A stretch of DNA of 64,000 nucleotides from CAWEHU01 sp963808965 (GCA_963808965.1 CAWEHU010000017.1:124001-188000), one strand, 5' to 3'; shown: positions 45,110 through 53,900, numbered from the stretch's first letter. Program-made: numbers and translations. Notes: generated by a model from the letters alone, not told the origin.

Positions 45110-45526
45110 TGCGCGACCAAAAGGCGGGCTCAGCGATATCCGAGCTGCTATTCGTGACCCCAGACTTTCGTGCGGGGTTTGAAGCGATGGGAGTTCCTCA
45201 AAGTGGACCGGAGACGGACCCAAAAACCTATCGCGCGATCAAGACCGCTCTGAGCGAAATCGGCGAGGCGATAAAGGAACTGCCTCCGGCGATCTTCGAA
45301 GCCCATCCTGGAATTGATTGGAGGGGCTTTGCGGCAATGCGAGACGTGATCAGCGCACCAGTATTTTCAATGCAGTCCACCGGATTTGCAACGCTCGAAG
45401 ACGAGGTCACGTAACCTGCTGACGGCTATCGAGTCCGAATTCGCCAAGTCCTCGCGTGATCCGCTACCAGGTATCGGCACTATGAACCGAGGAACTGCTC
45501 GAGCATCGCGGCGCGCTTTTCGGTGA
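45109..45526 (+). CDS. HepT-like toxin, C-terminus frameshifted
   Basis: ATG 45109 overlaps the MntA stop. The first 83 residues resemble HepT (PKTYRAIKTALSEIGEAIKELPPAIF and GIDWRGFAAMRDVIS). The Rx4-6H RNase motif should follow; in the next frame the text reads HQYF right after RDVIS, so an extra base near 45355 hides it. A later segment NLLTAIESEFAKSS (about 45412-45455) belongs to the same protein. The open frame stops at 45414 as written; the rejoined one at 45526, overlapping the convergent DUF1311 gene. Toxin action is inferred from the pair. Confidence 0.65.
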
Positions 45527-46574
45527 GCCATGTGCTGATGCTCGTTGAAGCGATCGCGGGATATTTGACCTTGGCGAAGGCGACCCAGGCATCGCGATAG
45601 CGGAGCCAAGCCCGCTGTACCGCCCGAATTCCGTCCTTCGTGACAGTGCCCCAGTTTGGGTTCGCGCTGCGTTGCACCTTTTGATACACGTCATTCAGCT
45701 TGGCGTCGGCTGCCTCGAACTGTTGCGCGTTGTAGGCCGGCGCGGTTCCGGCTGCCAGGGAACTCAGCATATCGAGAAGATCCTGTTGCTGCTTTTGCTC
45801 CTCGTCGATGGAGAAAGCGGCTCGCAACGTGCCGCTTTGGTCCACCTCCTTGCCCGCGAGTTCGTCAGCAAAAGCCTTCTCAGCCTTTTGCAATGTCGCA
45901 AGGGCGTTCTTCTCGGCCTCGCTCCAGCCGGCGGTGAGGGCTGCAAATTGCTGCTTGCGCTTTGCATCCGCGATGGCCGCGTCATGCGCGGTGCAGACGC
46001 CGCCGAGATAGCCGCTGGTCGCGTCATCGCAAAGGCTGAAATCGTGACCCGTCCAGTGCTCCGCCTTGAGTGCTGCAAGGTGCTTCACTCGGCCGTCTAT
46101 TTCGGCCGGAGCGCCGTCGATTCGGCAGGCAAGGGCGATCGCCAGATCGAGATTACGCTCCGCGCCAATTCCGTTCGCGTACATGGTCATCAGCATGACG
46201 TCGCCGGAAAAATCGCTCATCCCATTATTGCGAGCCGTTCGCTCCAGAAAGGCGCATTGACGCGCCCGCACGGGATCGGGCGATCGGCCGATCCCATAAT
46301 AGAGCGCCTCCGAGCTGCAACCCTTCAATGTGGCGGCAGCAGCCGGATCGGGCCGGTCCGCATCCGGCAGCGCCAATTTGCGCGAGCTTCGGCAGATCGC
46401 CTTGGATTGGGCGTATTCCGCGGTCTGCGTGTAGGATTCCTTGTTGTCGGCCCAGTTAGCGGCCCTCGCGGGCAGTCCGGCGGTGAAGAAGGTAGCGATC
46501 AACGCCGACGCGATCAGCCTCACGCCTCTTGCGCTTGCGGCCTCACCGGTGGAGCGAATTCCGTTCCCTGTCAT
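45480..46574 (-). CDS. DUF1311/LprI-like exported protein
   Basis: 364 residues with a signal peptide (LIASALIATFFTAGLPARA). The C-terminal domain is the DUF1311 (lysozyme-inhibitor LprI-like) repeat: FEAADAKLNDVYQKVQ, then DGIRAVQRAWLRYRDAWVAFAKVKYP. The middle is Cys-containing (CRSSRKL, LKGCSSEALYYG, CAFLERTARNNGM, ACRIDGAPAEID, LCDDATSGYLGGVC), resembling a small Sel1-like scaffold. It starts 9 bp after the coxD stop, on the same strand, yet has no link to Mo enzymes known to me. Confidence 0.8.
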   Translation of the reverse strand: MTGNGIRSTGEAASARGVRLIASALIATFFTAGLPARAANWADNKESYTQTAEYAQSKAICRSSRKLALPDADRPDPAAAATLKGCSSEALYYGIGRSPDPVRARQCAFLERTARNNGMSDFSGDVMLMTMYANGIGAERNLDLAIALACRIDGAPAEIDGRVKHLAALKAEHWTGHDFSLCDDATSGYLGGVCTAHDAAIADAKRKQQFAALTAGWSEAEKNALATLQKAEKAFADELAGKEVDQSGTLRAAFSIDEEQKQQQDLLDMLSSLAAGTAPAYNAQQFEAADAKLNDVYQKVQRSANPNWGTVTKDGIRAVQRAWLRYRDAWVAFAKVKYPAIASTSISTWLTEKRAAMLEQFLGS

Positions 46575-46583
46575 CTGGATGCT

Positions 46584-47492
46584 CTATCCCGGAGCTTCTG
46601 CGCTCTGGGCTTCGCCGAGCAATCGCGCGGCTTCGGCGCCGCGGACCTTCGCGATGTCGTCCTGATACTTAAGTAAAACCCCGAGCGTCTGATCCACCGT
46701 CTCCGGCGTCAGCTCGTGCTGGTTGAGGTAGGCGAGCGCACCCGCCCAGTCGATCGTCTCGGCGACGCCCGGGAGCTTGAACAGCTCCTCGCCGCGCAGG
46801 CGCTGCACGAAGGCGACCACCTGCGCCGACAACGCCTCCGGCACCTCCGGGGCGCGCGCCGCGAGTATCGCGCGTTCGCGGGCGGCGTCCGGGTAATCGA
46901 CCCAATGATACAGGCATCGGCGCCGAATCGCGTCATGGACTTCGCGCGTGCGATTCGAGGTGAGCACCACGACGGGACGGGTTTTCGCGCGCACGGTGCC
47001 GAACTCGGGTACGCTCAACTGAAAATCGGCCAGCATCTCCAGCAGGAACGCCTCGAACGGCTCGTCCGCGCGGTCGAGCTCGTCGATGAGCAGGACGGCC
47101 GGCGTGAGATCCGGATCGATGGCGGAGAGCAGCGGGCGCTCGAGCAGGAATTCGCGCGTGTAGATGTCGTGCGCGAGGCGGTCTTTGTCGGTCTCTCCCG
47201 CCGCCTCGGCGAGCCGGATGGCCATGAGCTGACGCGCATGGTCCCACTCGTAGGCAGCGGCGGAGAGATCCATGCCGTCATAGCATTGCAGCCGCACGAG
47301 CCGGCGCCCGAGCCCTTCGGCGAGCACCTTGGCGATCTCGGTCTTGCCGGTCCCCGGCTCGCCTTCGAGGAACAGCGGCCGGCGCATAGTGAGCGCGAGG
47401 TGAACGGTGGTCGCAAGTTCGCGGTCGGCAATGTAGCCGTGCCGAGCCAGCAGCGCCGCCGTCTCGGCAACGGACGACGGCAGCGCGGTCAC
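46584..47492 (-). CDS. coxD: MoxR-type AAA ATPase CoxD
   Basis: 302 residues. Walker A GEPGTGKTE at residues 44-52, Walker B VLLIDELD at 133-140, sensor 1 LTSNRTREV and arginine-finger region RRRCLYHWVDYP. CoxD works with CoxE to activate the Mo hydroxylase. The GTG start 47492 shares one base with the coxG stop (TAGTG). The coxE partner lies 2 kb downstream, separated by the DUF1311 and TA genes. Confidence 0.9.
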   Translation of the reverse strand: MTALPSSVAETAALLARHGYIADRELATTVHLALTMRRPLFLEGEPGTGKTEIAKVLAEGLGRRLVRLQCYDGMDLSAAAYEWDHARQLMAIRLAEAAGETDKDRLAHDIYTREFLLERPLLSAIDPDLTPAVLLIDELDRADEPFEAFLLEMLADFQLSVPEFGTVRAKTRPVVVLTSNRTREVHDAIRRRCLYHWVDYPDAARERAILAARAPEVPEALSAQVVAFVQRLRGEELFKLPGVAETIDWAGALAYLNQHELTPETVDQTLGVLLKYQDDIAKVRGAEAARLLGEAQSAEAPG

Positions 47493-48118
47493 TAGAGATA
47501 CGACCCGAAAATCAGGATGAAGATCAGCAGCCAGATGAATCCGCCGATCCAGGCTACGAGCGGAAAGCCGAAGGGTTCGCGAGGTAACAGCGAAAAGGCG
47601 CTGACCGCGGCAGGCGCTGGGGTGGGCGGAGGCGGGGCTTCATCCGAGGCCAAAGGCGCCGCCGGCGCATTGACCGTGCCGAGCGAGACCTGGCTCGTGA
47701 AGCGATCGAAGAACTGATCCGCCATTTGCTTCGAGGTCGCGTCGATCAACCGTGCGCCGAGCTGCGCGATTTTCCCGCCGACCTGCGCTTGCACGGTGTA
47801 GGAGAGCAGGGTCGCGCCCCCGTCATCGTCGAGCCGGACGTTAGCCCCGCCCTTGGCGAACCCGGCGACCCCGCCCTGTCCTTCGCCACTGATCCTGTAC
47901 GCGCGGGGCGGATCGAGATCGGAGAGCTGGACCAAACCGTTGAACCGCGCCGCGATGGGACCGATCTTGATGGCCGTCACGCCGCGCATTTCGGTTGGCG
48001 AGATCTTTTCCAGGCTTTCGCAACCGGGAATGCTGGCTTTCAGGACGGCGGGGTCGTTCAGAGCCTCCCACACTCTTTCGCGCGGCGCTGGAATGCGCCG
48101 CTCGCCGGTCATGTCCAT
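47492..48118 (-). CDS. coxG: CoxG-type SRPBCC protein with membrane anchor
   Basis: 208 residues. The CoxG/SRPBCC domain (1-145) begins MDMTGERRIPAPRERVWEALND and includes SIPGCESLEKIS and YRISGEGQGGVAGFAKGGA. After an Ala/Pro linker comes one C-terminal membrane helix (FPLVAWIGGFIWLLIFILIF). In Oligotropha CoxG tethers the CO dehydrogenase to the cytoplasmic membrane; the anchor here supports the same role. First gene of the minus-strand accessory operon. Confidence 0.9.
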   Translation of the reverse strand: MDMTGERRIPAPRERVWEALNDPAVLKASIPGCESLEKISPTEMRGVTAIKIGPIAARFNGLVQLSDLDPPRAYRISGEGQGGVAGFAKGGANVRLDDDGGATLLSYTVQAQVGGKIAQLGARLIDATSKQMADQFFDRFTSQVSLGTVNAPAAPLASDEAPPPPTPAPAAVSAFSLLPREPFGFPLVAWIGGFIWLLIFILIFGSYL

Positions 48119-48169
48119 CGGCCCCTCTCTCCGTTGCGCGCCGGGGACGTTAAGGGCAGGGTCCAGGCC

Positions 48170-49609
48170 ATGCAACCGAGCCTGGCCTCGACAGCAACCC
48201 CGGATCGGCGCCATTCGAGGGTGGGGAGACTTGCGCTCGCGCTTGGTTTCGCCTGCGGCTGCTTCGCCCCGATTCCCGCCTGGGCCGCTGCGCGCGGCCC
48301 CGCTCCGAGTCCCGTTTGGGGTCTGCCATTTCTCGGGATTCTGCTCTCGATCGCTCTTCTGCCCATGCTGGCCGAGCGGCTGTGGCACCGGCGCATGGGC
48401 GCGATCGCTCTGCTCTGGGTACTCGCCCTGTTGATTCCGGAGACCGTGACACGGGGTATCGGTGCGGCGGCGCACGACGCATGGCATGCCATACTCACGG
48501 AGTATCTGCCCTTCGTGACCCTGCTCCTTGCCCTCTTCACCGCGGGCGGAGGCATCCTGTTGCGGGGCGGCCGGGCGGGAACCCCGGCCGGCAACACGGG
48601 AATGCTGGCGGTAGGCGCGGTTCTGGCCGGCGTCATGGGGACGACGGGCGCGGCGATGGTGCTGATCCATCCCTTGCTTCGGGCAAATGCGCACCGGACC
48701 CGCAAGGTGCATCTTGTCGTGTTCTTCATCCTGCTGGTCGCGAACGCGGGCGGGGCGACAACCCCGCTCGGCGACCCGCCGCTCTATCTCGGGTTCCTGC
48801 GCGGAGTGCCTTTCTTTTGGCCTATCACCAATCTGTATTTGAAGCTGCTGGTGGTCGCGTGCGTGCTGCTCCCCCTCTTCTATCTGCTCGATCGCCGGTT
48901 CGCCGCGGAGGATGGCCCGCCGCCCGACCGCGAGCGGTTCCGCCTTCGCGGCTTCGTCAACGTTGCCCTGCTCGGTGTCCTTATCGCGACCGTGCTGGCG
49001 CAAGCCTTCTGGCGTCCCGGCGACGTTTCGCTGTTCGGTCAGCCGATCGGCGTGGAGCGGCTGGCGGGGATGGTCGTGTTCCTGGTCGTGACCGTGATCT
49101 CAGTGCTCGTCACGCCGAAGGCGGTCCGGCAGGGCAATATGTTCACCTGGCATCCGATAGAGGAGGTCGCCAAGCTGTTCGCCGCGATCTTCGTCACCAT
49201 CGGCCCGGTTCTCGCGATGCTGCAGGCCGGGTTCGACGGCCCGCTCGCGCCGCTTCTGCGCCTCACCCTCGATGCGAACGGCCACCCGGAGCCCGCCGCC
49301 TATTTCTGGCTGACCGGAATCCTCTCGGCGTTTCTCGACAATGCGCCGACCTATCTCGTCTTCTTCGAACTGGCGGGCGGCGATCCGGTGCATCTGACCA
49401 CCGATCTCCGCGTCGTGCTGCAGGCGATTTCCTCCGGCGCGGTATTTTTCGGCGCGCTCACCTATATCGGCAACGCCCCGAATATGATGGTGCGCTCCAT
49501 CGCCGCTCACCGGGGGGTGCGGATGCCCGGCTTTTTCGGCTTCATGCTCTGGTCCTGCGGGCTGATGCTGCCGGTCTTCGCCCTGCTGACGGTGCTGTTC
49601 TACCTATAG
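48170..49609 (+). CDS. Sodium:proton antiporter, CitMHS/NhaD-like
   Basis: 479 residues with a signal-like first helix and about 11 further membrane segments. Typical of the ion-transporter superfamily: HLVVFFILLVANAGGATTPLGDPPLYLGFLRG near residues 182-213, and the second repeat with FLDNAPTYLVFFELAGG and GALTYIGNAPNMMVRSIA. ATG 48170 is chosen as homology begins at once. Divergent from coxG with a 51-bp gap. Confidence 0.85.
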   Translation: MQPSLASTATPDRRHSRVGRLALALGFACGCFAPIPAWAAARGPAPSPVWGLPFLGILLSIALLPMLAERLWHRRMGAIALLWVLALLIPETVTRGIGAAAHDAWHAILTEYLPFVTLLLALFTAGGGILLRGGRAGTPAGNTGMLAVGAVLAGVMGTTGAAMVLIHPLLRANAHRTRKVHLVVFFILLVANAGGATTPLGDPPLYLGFLRGVPFFWPITNLYLKLLVVACVLLPLFYLLDRRFAAEDGPPPDRERFRLRGFVNVALLGVLIATVLAQAFWRPGDVSLFGQPIGVERLAGMVVFLVVTVISVLVTPKAVRQGNMFTWHPIEEVAKLFAAIFVTIGPVLAMLQAGFDGPLAPLLRLTLDANGHPEPAAYFWLTGILSAFLDNAPTYLVFFELAGGDPVHLTTDLRVVLQAISSGAVFFGALTYIGNAPNMMVRSIAAHRGVRMPGFFGFMLWSCGLMLPVFALLTVLFYL

Positions 49610-49666
49610 GCATCAGGGCGAGGGGTCCGCTATGTGCAGGCTGAACTCGCGCGGAAGGCTCACTTC

Positions 49667-50599
49667 ATGACCTATCTCGTCGCCGCCGATCTCCCCACTG
49701 TCGCCGCCGGCGAGCGTTTCCGGAACCTTCTCTCCCGCCCCGAGATCCTGGAGCTTCCCGGAACCCATAACGGCATGGCCGCGCTGCAGGCGAAGGCGGC
49801 CGGGTTCGAGGCGGTGTACCTCTCCGGCGCGGCCATGACCGCCTCGATGGGTTTGCCCGATCTCGGCGTCATCACCGTGGACGAAGTGTGCTTCTTCATC
49901 CGCCAGGTGGCCCGCGCCTCCGGTTTGCCGGTGCTGGTGGACGGAGACACCGGCTACGGCGAGGCGTTGAATGTCATGCACATGGTCCGCAGCTTCGAGG
50001 ATTCCGGCGCGGCCGCGGTGCATATCGAGGACCAGCTTCTTCCCAAGAAGTGCGGCCACCTCAACGACAAGAAGCTCGCCGATCCGCGCGACATGGCGGC
50101 CAAGGTCGCCGCGGCAGCTAAAGCCCGCCGTCATCTCGTGATCGTCGCCCGGACCGATGCGGCCGCGAGCGAGGGGCTCGACGGCGCGGTGGCGCGCGCC
50201 AAGCTCTACATGGAGGCCGGTGCCGACGCCATCTTCCCGGAGGCGTTGCATTCCGCCGAGATGTTCCGCGAGTTCGCCCGCCGAATGTCCTGCGTGCCGT
50301 TGCTCGCGAACATGACCGAGTTCGGCCGCACGCCGTTCTTCACTTCGCGCGAGTTCCAGGAAATGGGATACCGCATGGTGATCTGGCCGGTCAGCTCGCT
50401 CCGGGTCGCCAACAAGGCGCAGGCCGAGCTTTTTGCTGCGATCCGCCGCGATGGGGGCACGCAGAATTTCATCGACCGGATGCAGACCCGCGCCGAGCTC
50501 TATGCCACCATCGGCTATCACGACTACGAGACGCTCGACGCCTCCATCGTGAAGACCGTCATTCCGCAGGGGATGCCTCAGCGCGAACCCGCCTTGTGA
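49667..50599 (+). CDS. Isocitrate lyase/PEP mutase family enzyme, PrpB-like
   Basis: 310 residues. The catalytic KKCGH is at 127-131 and the Mg-binding loop DGDTGYG at 92-98; FEAVYLSGAAMTASMGLPDLG follows the (methyl)isocitrate lyase pattern. Could be 2-methylisocitrate lyase or an oxaloacetate decarboxylase; no prpC or prpD is nearby, so the exact reaction is open. ATG 49667 gives MTYLVAADLP; an upstream in-frame start adds 11 residues. Confidence 0.85.
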   Translation: MTYLVAADLPTVAAGERFRNLLSRPEILELPGTHNGMAALQAKAAGFEAVYLSGAAMTASMGLPDLGVITVDEVCFFIRQVARASGLPVLVDGDTGYGEALNVMHMVRSFEDSGAAAVHIEDQLLPKKCGHLNDKKLADPRDMAAKVAAAAKARRHLVIVARTDAAASEGLDGAVARAKLYMEAGADAIFPEALHSAEMFREFARRMSCVPLLANMTEFGRTPFFTSREFQEMGYRMVIWPVSSLRVANKAQAELFAAIRRDGGTQNFIDRMQTRAELYATIGYHDYETLDASIVKTVIPQGMPQREPAL

Positions 50600-50654
50600 G
50601 ATGACTTCCACCGGGAGTGCGATGCGCACTCCCTCCAACGGGAAAGGAACAAGC

Positions 50655-51080
50655 ATGTCGGTTGACGTGAAATACACGACCCAGGCGACCGCGACGGGCG
50701 GACGTGACGGCAAGGCCGCGACCAAGGACGGCTCGTTCAGCGTTAGTTTGTCTACGCCGAAGGAGCTGGGCGGCGGCGGCGGCACCGGCAACAACCCCGA
50801 GCAGCTCTTCGCGGCCGGCTATGCGGCCTGCTTTCTCGGGGCGATGAAGTTCGTCGCCTCCCAGGGGGGGCCGAAAGTCCCGGAAAACACGACGGTGACC
50901 TCGAGTGTCGGGATCGGCCCGCGTTCCGAGGGCGGATTCGGGATCGACGTCGGACTGGACATCTCGCTCCCGGGCGTGCCACGCGATCAGGCGGAGGAGC
51001 TTGTTCAGAAGGCGCATCAAGTGTGCCCTTACTCCAACGCCACACGCAATAACGTGCCCGTGCGGCTAAACGTGGTCTGA
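50655..51080 (+). CDS. ohr: Organic hydroperoxide resistance protein (Ohr/OsmC family)
   Basis: 141 residues. Thiol peroxidase with the two conserved cysteines, C59 (GYAACFLGAM) and C124 (HQVCPYSNATR), and NNPEQLFAAGYAACF as expected for Ohr. ATG 50655 follows GGGAAAGGAAC. No ohrR regulator is adjacent. A stem-loop lies 33 bp downstream. Confidence 0.92.
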   Translation: MSVDVKYTTQATATGGRDGKAATKDGSFSVSLSTPKELGGGGGTGNNPEQLFAAGYAACFLGAMKFVASQGGPKVPENTTVTSSVGIGPRSEGGFGIDVGLDISLPGVPRDQAEELVQKAHQVCPYSNATRNNVPVRLNVV

Positions 51081-51112
51081 TCGCGCGAGCCGAAGCTGAC
51101 AGCCCAAACGCT

Positions 51113-51139
51113 GCCCTCTCCTGCTTCGCGGGAGAGGGC
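51113..51139 (+). terminator. terminator-like hairpin after ohr
   Basis: GCCCTCTCC (51113-51121) and GGAGAGGGC (51131-51139) pair perfectly over 9 bp, with a nine-base loop. The palindrome resembles dispersed repeats of high-GC Proteobacteria; it probably ends the ohr transcript. Confidence 0.6.
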
Positions 51140-51184
51140 GACCCGCGTAGCGATCGCGCCGCGTGTCGGCCTGCTCTTTCGCAT

Positions 51185-52327
51185 ATGACGTCCGTCCCGC
51201 ATCCCGATCCGTTGCAGCGTCCCATCTATATCGGCAGCGAGATCTACCGCCGCTCGACGTATGGACCGAAGCATCCGCTCGCGATCCCGCGCGTCTCTAC
51301 CTGCACCGACCTCTGCCGCGCCATGGATTGGCTGCCCGAGGCGGTGTTCGTGGAAGCCCCTATGGCGAGTGACGACGCGATCGCGCGCTTCCATGACCCG
51401 GCGTATATCGCCGCGCTGCGACGGGCGGAGGCGGCGCAATCCGTCTCGGAGGAGGATCGCGAGCGGTTCCGCATCGGCAAGGACGGCAACCCGGTGTACC
51501 GCGAGATATACAGCCGCCCCGCGACCTCCGCCGGCGGCGTAATGCTTGCCGCGCGGCTCACGATGCGGGGCGGCATCGTGCATTGTCCCGGTGGCGGCAC
51601 GCATCACGGCCGCCCGGACCGCGCGTCGGGATTCTGCTATCTGAACGACCCGGTGCTCGGGCTGCTGACCTGGCTCGATCTTGGTCTCGACAATATCGTC
51701 TATCTCGACATCGACGCGCATCACGGCGACGGCGTACAGGATGCCTTCCACGACGACGACCGCGTCCTGACCATCTCGATCCACGAAAACGGCCGTTGGC
51801 CCTTTACCGGGCTCGCGACCGACCGCGCGGGAGGGGCGGCGTACAATTTTCCGGTGCCGCGCGGCTTCAACGACAGCGAGATGCGCTGGCTGATCGAAAC
51901 CGCGGTGCTGCCGCTCATGCGCGCGCGTCGTCCGCAGGCGATCATGTTGCAGACCGGCGCGGACGGGCTCGAGGAAGACCCTCTCGCGCGGCTCTCTCTG
52001 TCGAACAACGCGCACTGGTCCGTGGTCAAGGCGGTGCGGGATCTGGCGCCGCGGCTGATCGTCGTCGGCGGCGGTGGCTACAATCCCTATACTGTCGGCC
52101 GGTGCTGGGCCGGCATTTGGGCGACGCTGAACGAGCTGCCGATTCCCGCGCGCACCACGCCGGAGGCGGAAGCCGTGCTGCGCAGCCTCACCTATAGCCG
52201 CGCCGTCGGGCGCAATCCGCCGGAGCATTGGTTCACCACTCTGCGCGACGCGCCCCGCGAGGGACCGGTTCGCGACGAGGTGAAGCGCGTCGCGTCGCAG
52301 GCGCTGGAGGAGAAACTCGTCGCATGA
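51185..52327 (+). CDS. Histone-deacetylase-superfamily protein (AcuC/APAH-like)
   Basis: 380 residues. Catalytic His pair H140-H141 (GGGTHHGRPDRASGFCYLND), zinc ligands D177 and H179 in YLDIDAHHGDG, third Asp in QTGADGLEEDPLARL and the GGGGYN segment with the catalytic Tyr. Bacterial members act on acetylpolyamines or acetyl-CoA synthetase; substrate unknown. The DUF192 gene is coupled by ATGA (52324). Confidence 0.9.
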   Translation: MTSVPHPDPLQRPIYIGSEIYRRSTYGPKHPLAIPRVSTCTDLCRAMDWLPEAVFVEAPMASDDAIARFHDPAYIAALRRAEAAQSVSEEDRERFRIGKDGNPVYREIYSRPATSAGGVMLAARLTMRGGIVHCPGGGTHHGRPDRASGFCYLNDPVLGLLTWLDLGLDNIVYLDIDAHHGDGVQDAFHDDDRVLTISIHENGRWPFTGLATDRAGGAAYNFPVPRGFNDSEMRWLIETAVLPLMRARRPQAIMLQTGADGLEEDPLARLSLSNNAHWSVVKAVRDLAPRLIVVGGGGYNPYTVGRCWAGIWATLNELPIPARTTPEAEAVLRSLTYSRAVGRNPPEHWFTTLRDAPREGPVRDEVKRVASQALEEKLVA

Positions 52328-52806
52328 ATCGTCGCCGCCTGCTGGCGCTGCTCGCGCTTACGCCTGCGCTCAGCCTCGCCGCCGCGTACGCTCAGACTGG
52401 CCCGCAGCCCGAGCTGCCGAAGGAGAAGCTCGTCATCATCACCCGTAACGGCAAGCAGCACGTCTTCGACGTCGAGATGGCGCTGACGCCCGAGCAGCAA
52501 ACGGTCGGGCTGATGTTCCGCCCCTCGGTCCCGCCGGACGGCGGCATGTTGTTCGACTGGGGCGTCCCGCGCGAATCGCAAATGTGGATGCGCAACACCA
52601 TCGCGCCGCTGGACATGATTTTCATCAACGCCGACGGGACGATCCGCTCCATCGCCGAGAACACGGTGCCGCAAAGCCTCGCGGTGATCGACAGCCGCGG
52701 CCCGGTGCGCGCGACGTTGGAGCTGGCGGCCGGCACCGCTGAACGTCTCGACATTCGGGTGGGCGACAGGGTGGAGCAGCGGATCTTCGGCAATCCGCCG
52801 TCCTGA
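52324..52806 (+). CDS. DUF192 exported protein
   Basis: 160 residues. Signal peptide (LLALLALTPALSLAAAYA) then DUF192: FDVEMALTPEQQTVGLMFRPSVPPDGGMLFDWG, MWMRNTIAPLDMIFINADGTI and the C-terminal LELAAGTAERLDIRVGDRV. Typical order and length. Function of the family is unknown. Overlaps the deacetylase stop. Confidence 0.88.
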   Translation: MNRRRLLALLALTPALSLAAAYAQTGPQPELPKEKLVIITRNGKQHVFDVEMALTPEQQTVGLMFRPSVPPDGGMLFDWGVPRESQMWMRNTIAPLDMIFINADGTIRSIAENTVPQSLAVIDSRGPVRATLELAAGTAERLDIRVGDRVEQRIFGNPPS

Positions 52807-52807
52807 G

Positions 52808-53749
52808 ATGGTCGCGGGAATACGGCTCCGGCGCTGGGTGCTTGCCGGGTTGTTGATCCTGGCCGCGGCGTCCGTCGCCTCCGGGATGACGATCCAGCCC
52901 GCCGCTGTGCAATCCGGCAGGCCGGTGCTGTTGCTGCAAGGGCGGATCGTGCCGGGCGATGCGGCGCGGCTCAGGGCCGCACTTGCTGGCGTTTCGCCGC
53001 GCGTTGCCGGGCTGGTGCTCAACAGTCCGGGCGGCAGCGTGCTGGAGGCGCAGGACATGGCGAAGCTGATCCGCGATAGCGGGGCCGCCGTGCTGGTGCC
53101 CGCCAACGCCGTCTGCGCCTCGGCCTGCTTCATGCTGTTCGCGGCCGCGCGCAACAAGCTGGTGGAGCCCGGTGCAATGGTCGGCGTGCACAGCGCCTCC
53201 GTCGCCGGCGGGAACGAGACCATGGACACGCTCGGGGTCACGACGCTGATGGCGCGAAGCGCGGCCTCGTACGGAGTGCCTTCCGCGATCACGGGCCGCA
53301 TGGTGACGACCCGGCCCGGCCAGATGGCGTGGCTCACTCGGACCGAGCTCGAATCGATGGGCACGCGGGTGGTCGCGGGTTCGTCCGGCGCGGCGAGCAA
53401 CCGGGTCGCACCCGGTTCGGCCCGTGGTGCGCAGTCGGACTGGACTCGGGGATTCGAGCACGGGCAGGCCGGGGGCGAGGGCGCATCCTGCACGCCACCC
53501 GCGGGCATCGGCGATCCGGCGGATTGGACGCTCGGATGCGAGTCCGGCCGGCGCGCTCAGACCGCGGCGGTGGCGGGTCCCCGGTCCGTGCCGGCGCGCG
53601 GAGGCTCCGATTGGTCCCGCGGCTTCGATTATGGCCGCACCTTGGGCGGGGGTGCCGCCTGCGCCGCGCCCCCGCCGGGGATAGCCGCTGCGGAAGATTG
53701 GACGCTCGGCTGTCAGTCCGGTCGGCGGGCTGCGGCTGCGGGCGGGTGA
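52808..53749 (+). CDS. Exported ClpP-fold protein with two C-terminal repeats
   Basis: 313 residues. N-terminal membrane/signal helix (WVLAGLLILAAASVASG). Residues 40-180 have a ClpP/crotonase fold: LVLNSPGGSVLEAQDMAKLIR, then ANAVCASACFMLFAAARNKLVEPGAMVGVHS, with the Ser in SAC as likely nucleophile. After about residue 195 come two similar 40-residue units, each beginning DW[TS]RGF and ending DWTLGC[EQ]SGRRA, with two Cys per unit. The unit may bind peptide or cell-wall ligand; I do not recognise it. Begins 1 bp after DUF192. Confidence 0.75.
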   Translation: MVAGIRLRRWVLAGLLILAAASVASGMTIQPAAVQSGRPVLLLQGRIVPGDAARLRAALAGVSPRVAGLVLNSPGGSVLEAQDMAKLIRDSGAAVLVPANAVCASACFMLFAAARNKLVEPGAMVGVHSASVAGGNETMDTLGVTTLMARSAASYGVPSAITGRMVTTRPGQMAWLTRTELESMGTRVVAGSSGAASNRVAPGSARGAQSDWTRGFEHGQAGGEGASCTPPAGIGDPADWTLGCESGRRAQTAAVAGPRSVPARGGSDWSRGFDYGRTLGGGAACAAPPPGIAAAEDWTLGCQSGRRAAAAGG

Positions 53750-53795
53750 GACGGCTTGCGCGGGGAGGGTGCGCTCAATACGTTCCCGCCCGCAT

Positions 53796-53870
53796 CGGGG
53801 CGTGGCGCAGCCTGGTTAGCGCGCGTGTTTTGGGTACACGAGGCCGCCGGTTCGAATCCGGCCGCCCCAA
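53796..53870 (+). tRNA. tRNA-Pro (UGG)
   Basis: 75-nt cloverleaf: acceptor CGGGGCG, D stem GCGC/GCGC, anticodon stem CGTGT/ACACG with loop TTTGGGT (anticodon TGG), T arm GCCGG-TTCGAAT-CCGGC, 3' strand CGCCCCA and discriminator A. Position 1 is C and position 72 is A, an unusual C-A mismatch where alphaproteobacterial tRNA-Pro has C-G. CCA is not encoded. Confidence 0.93.
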
Positions 53871-53900
53871 TTCCGCGTTTCGCTTTGAGGAGGACCGGCC

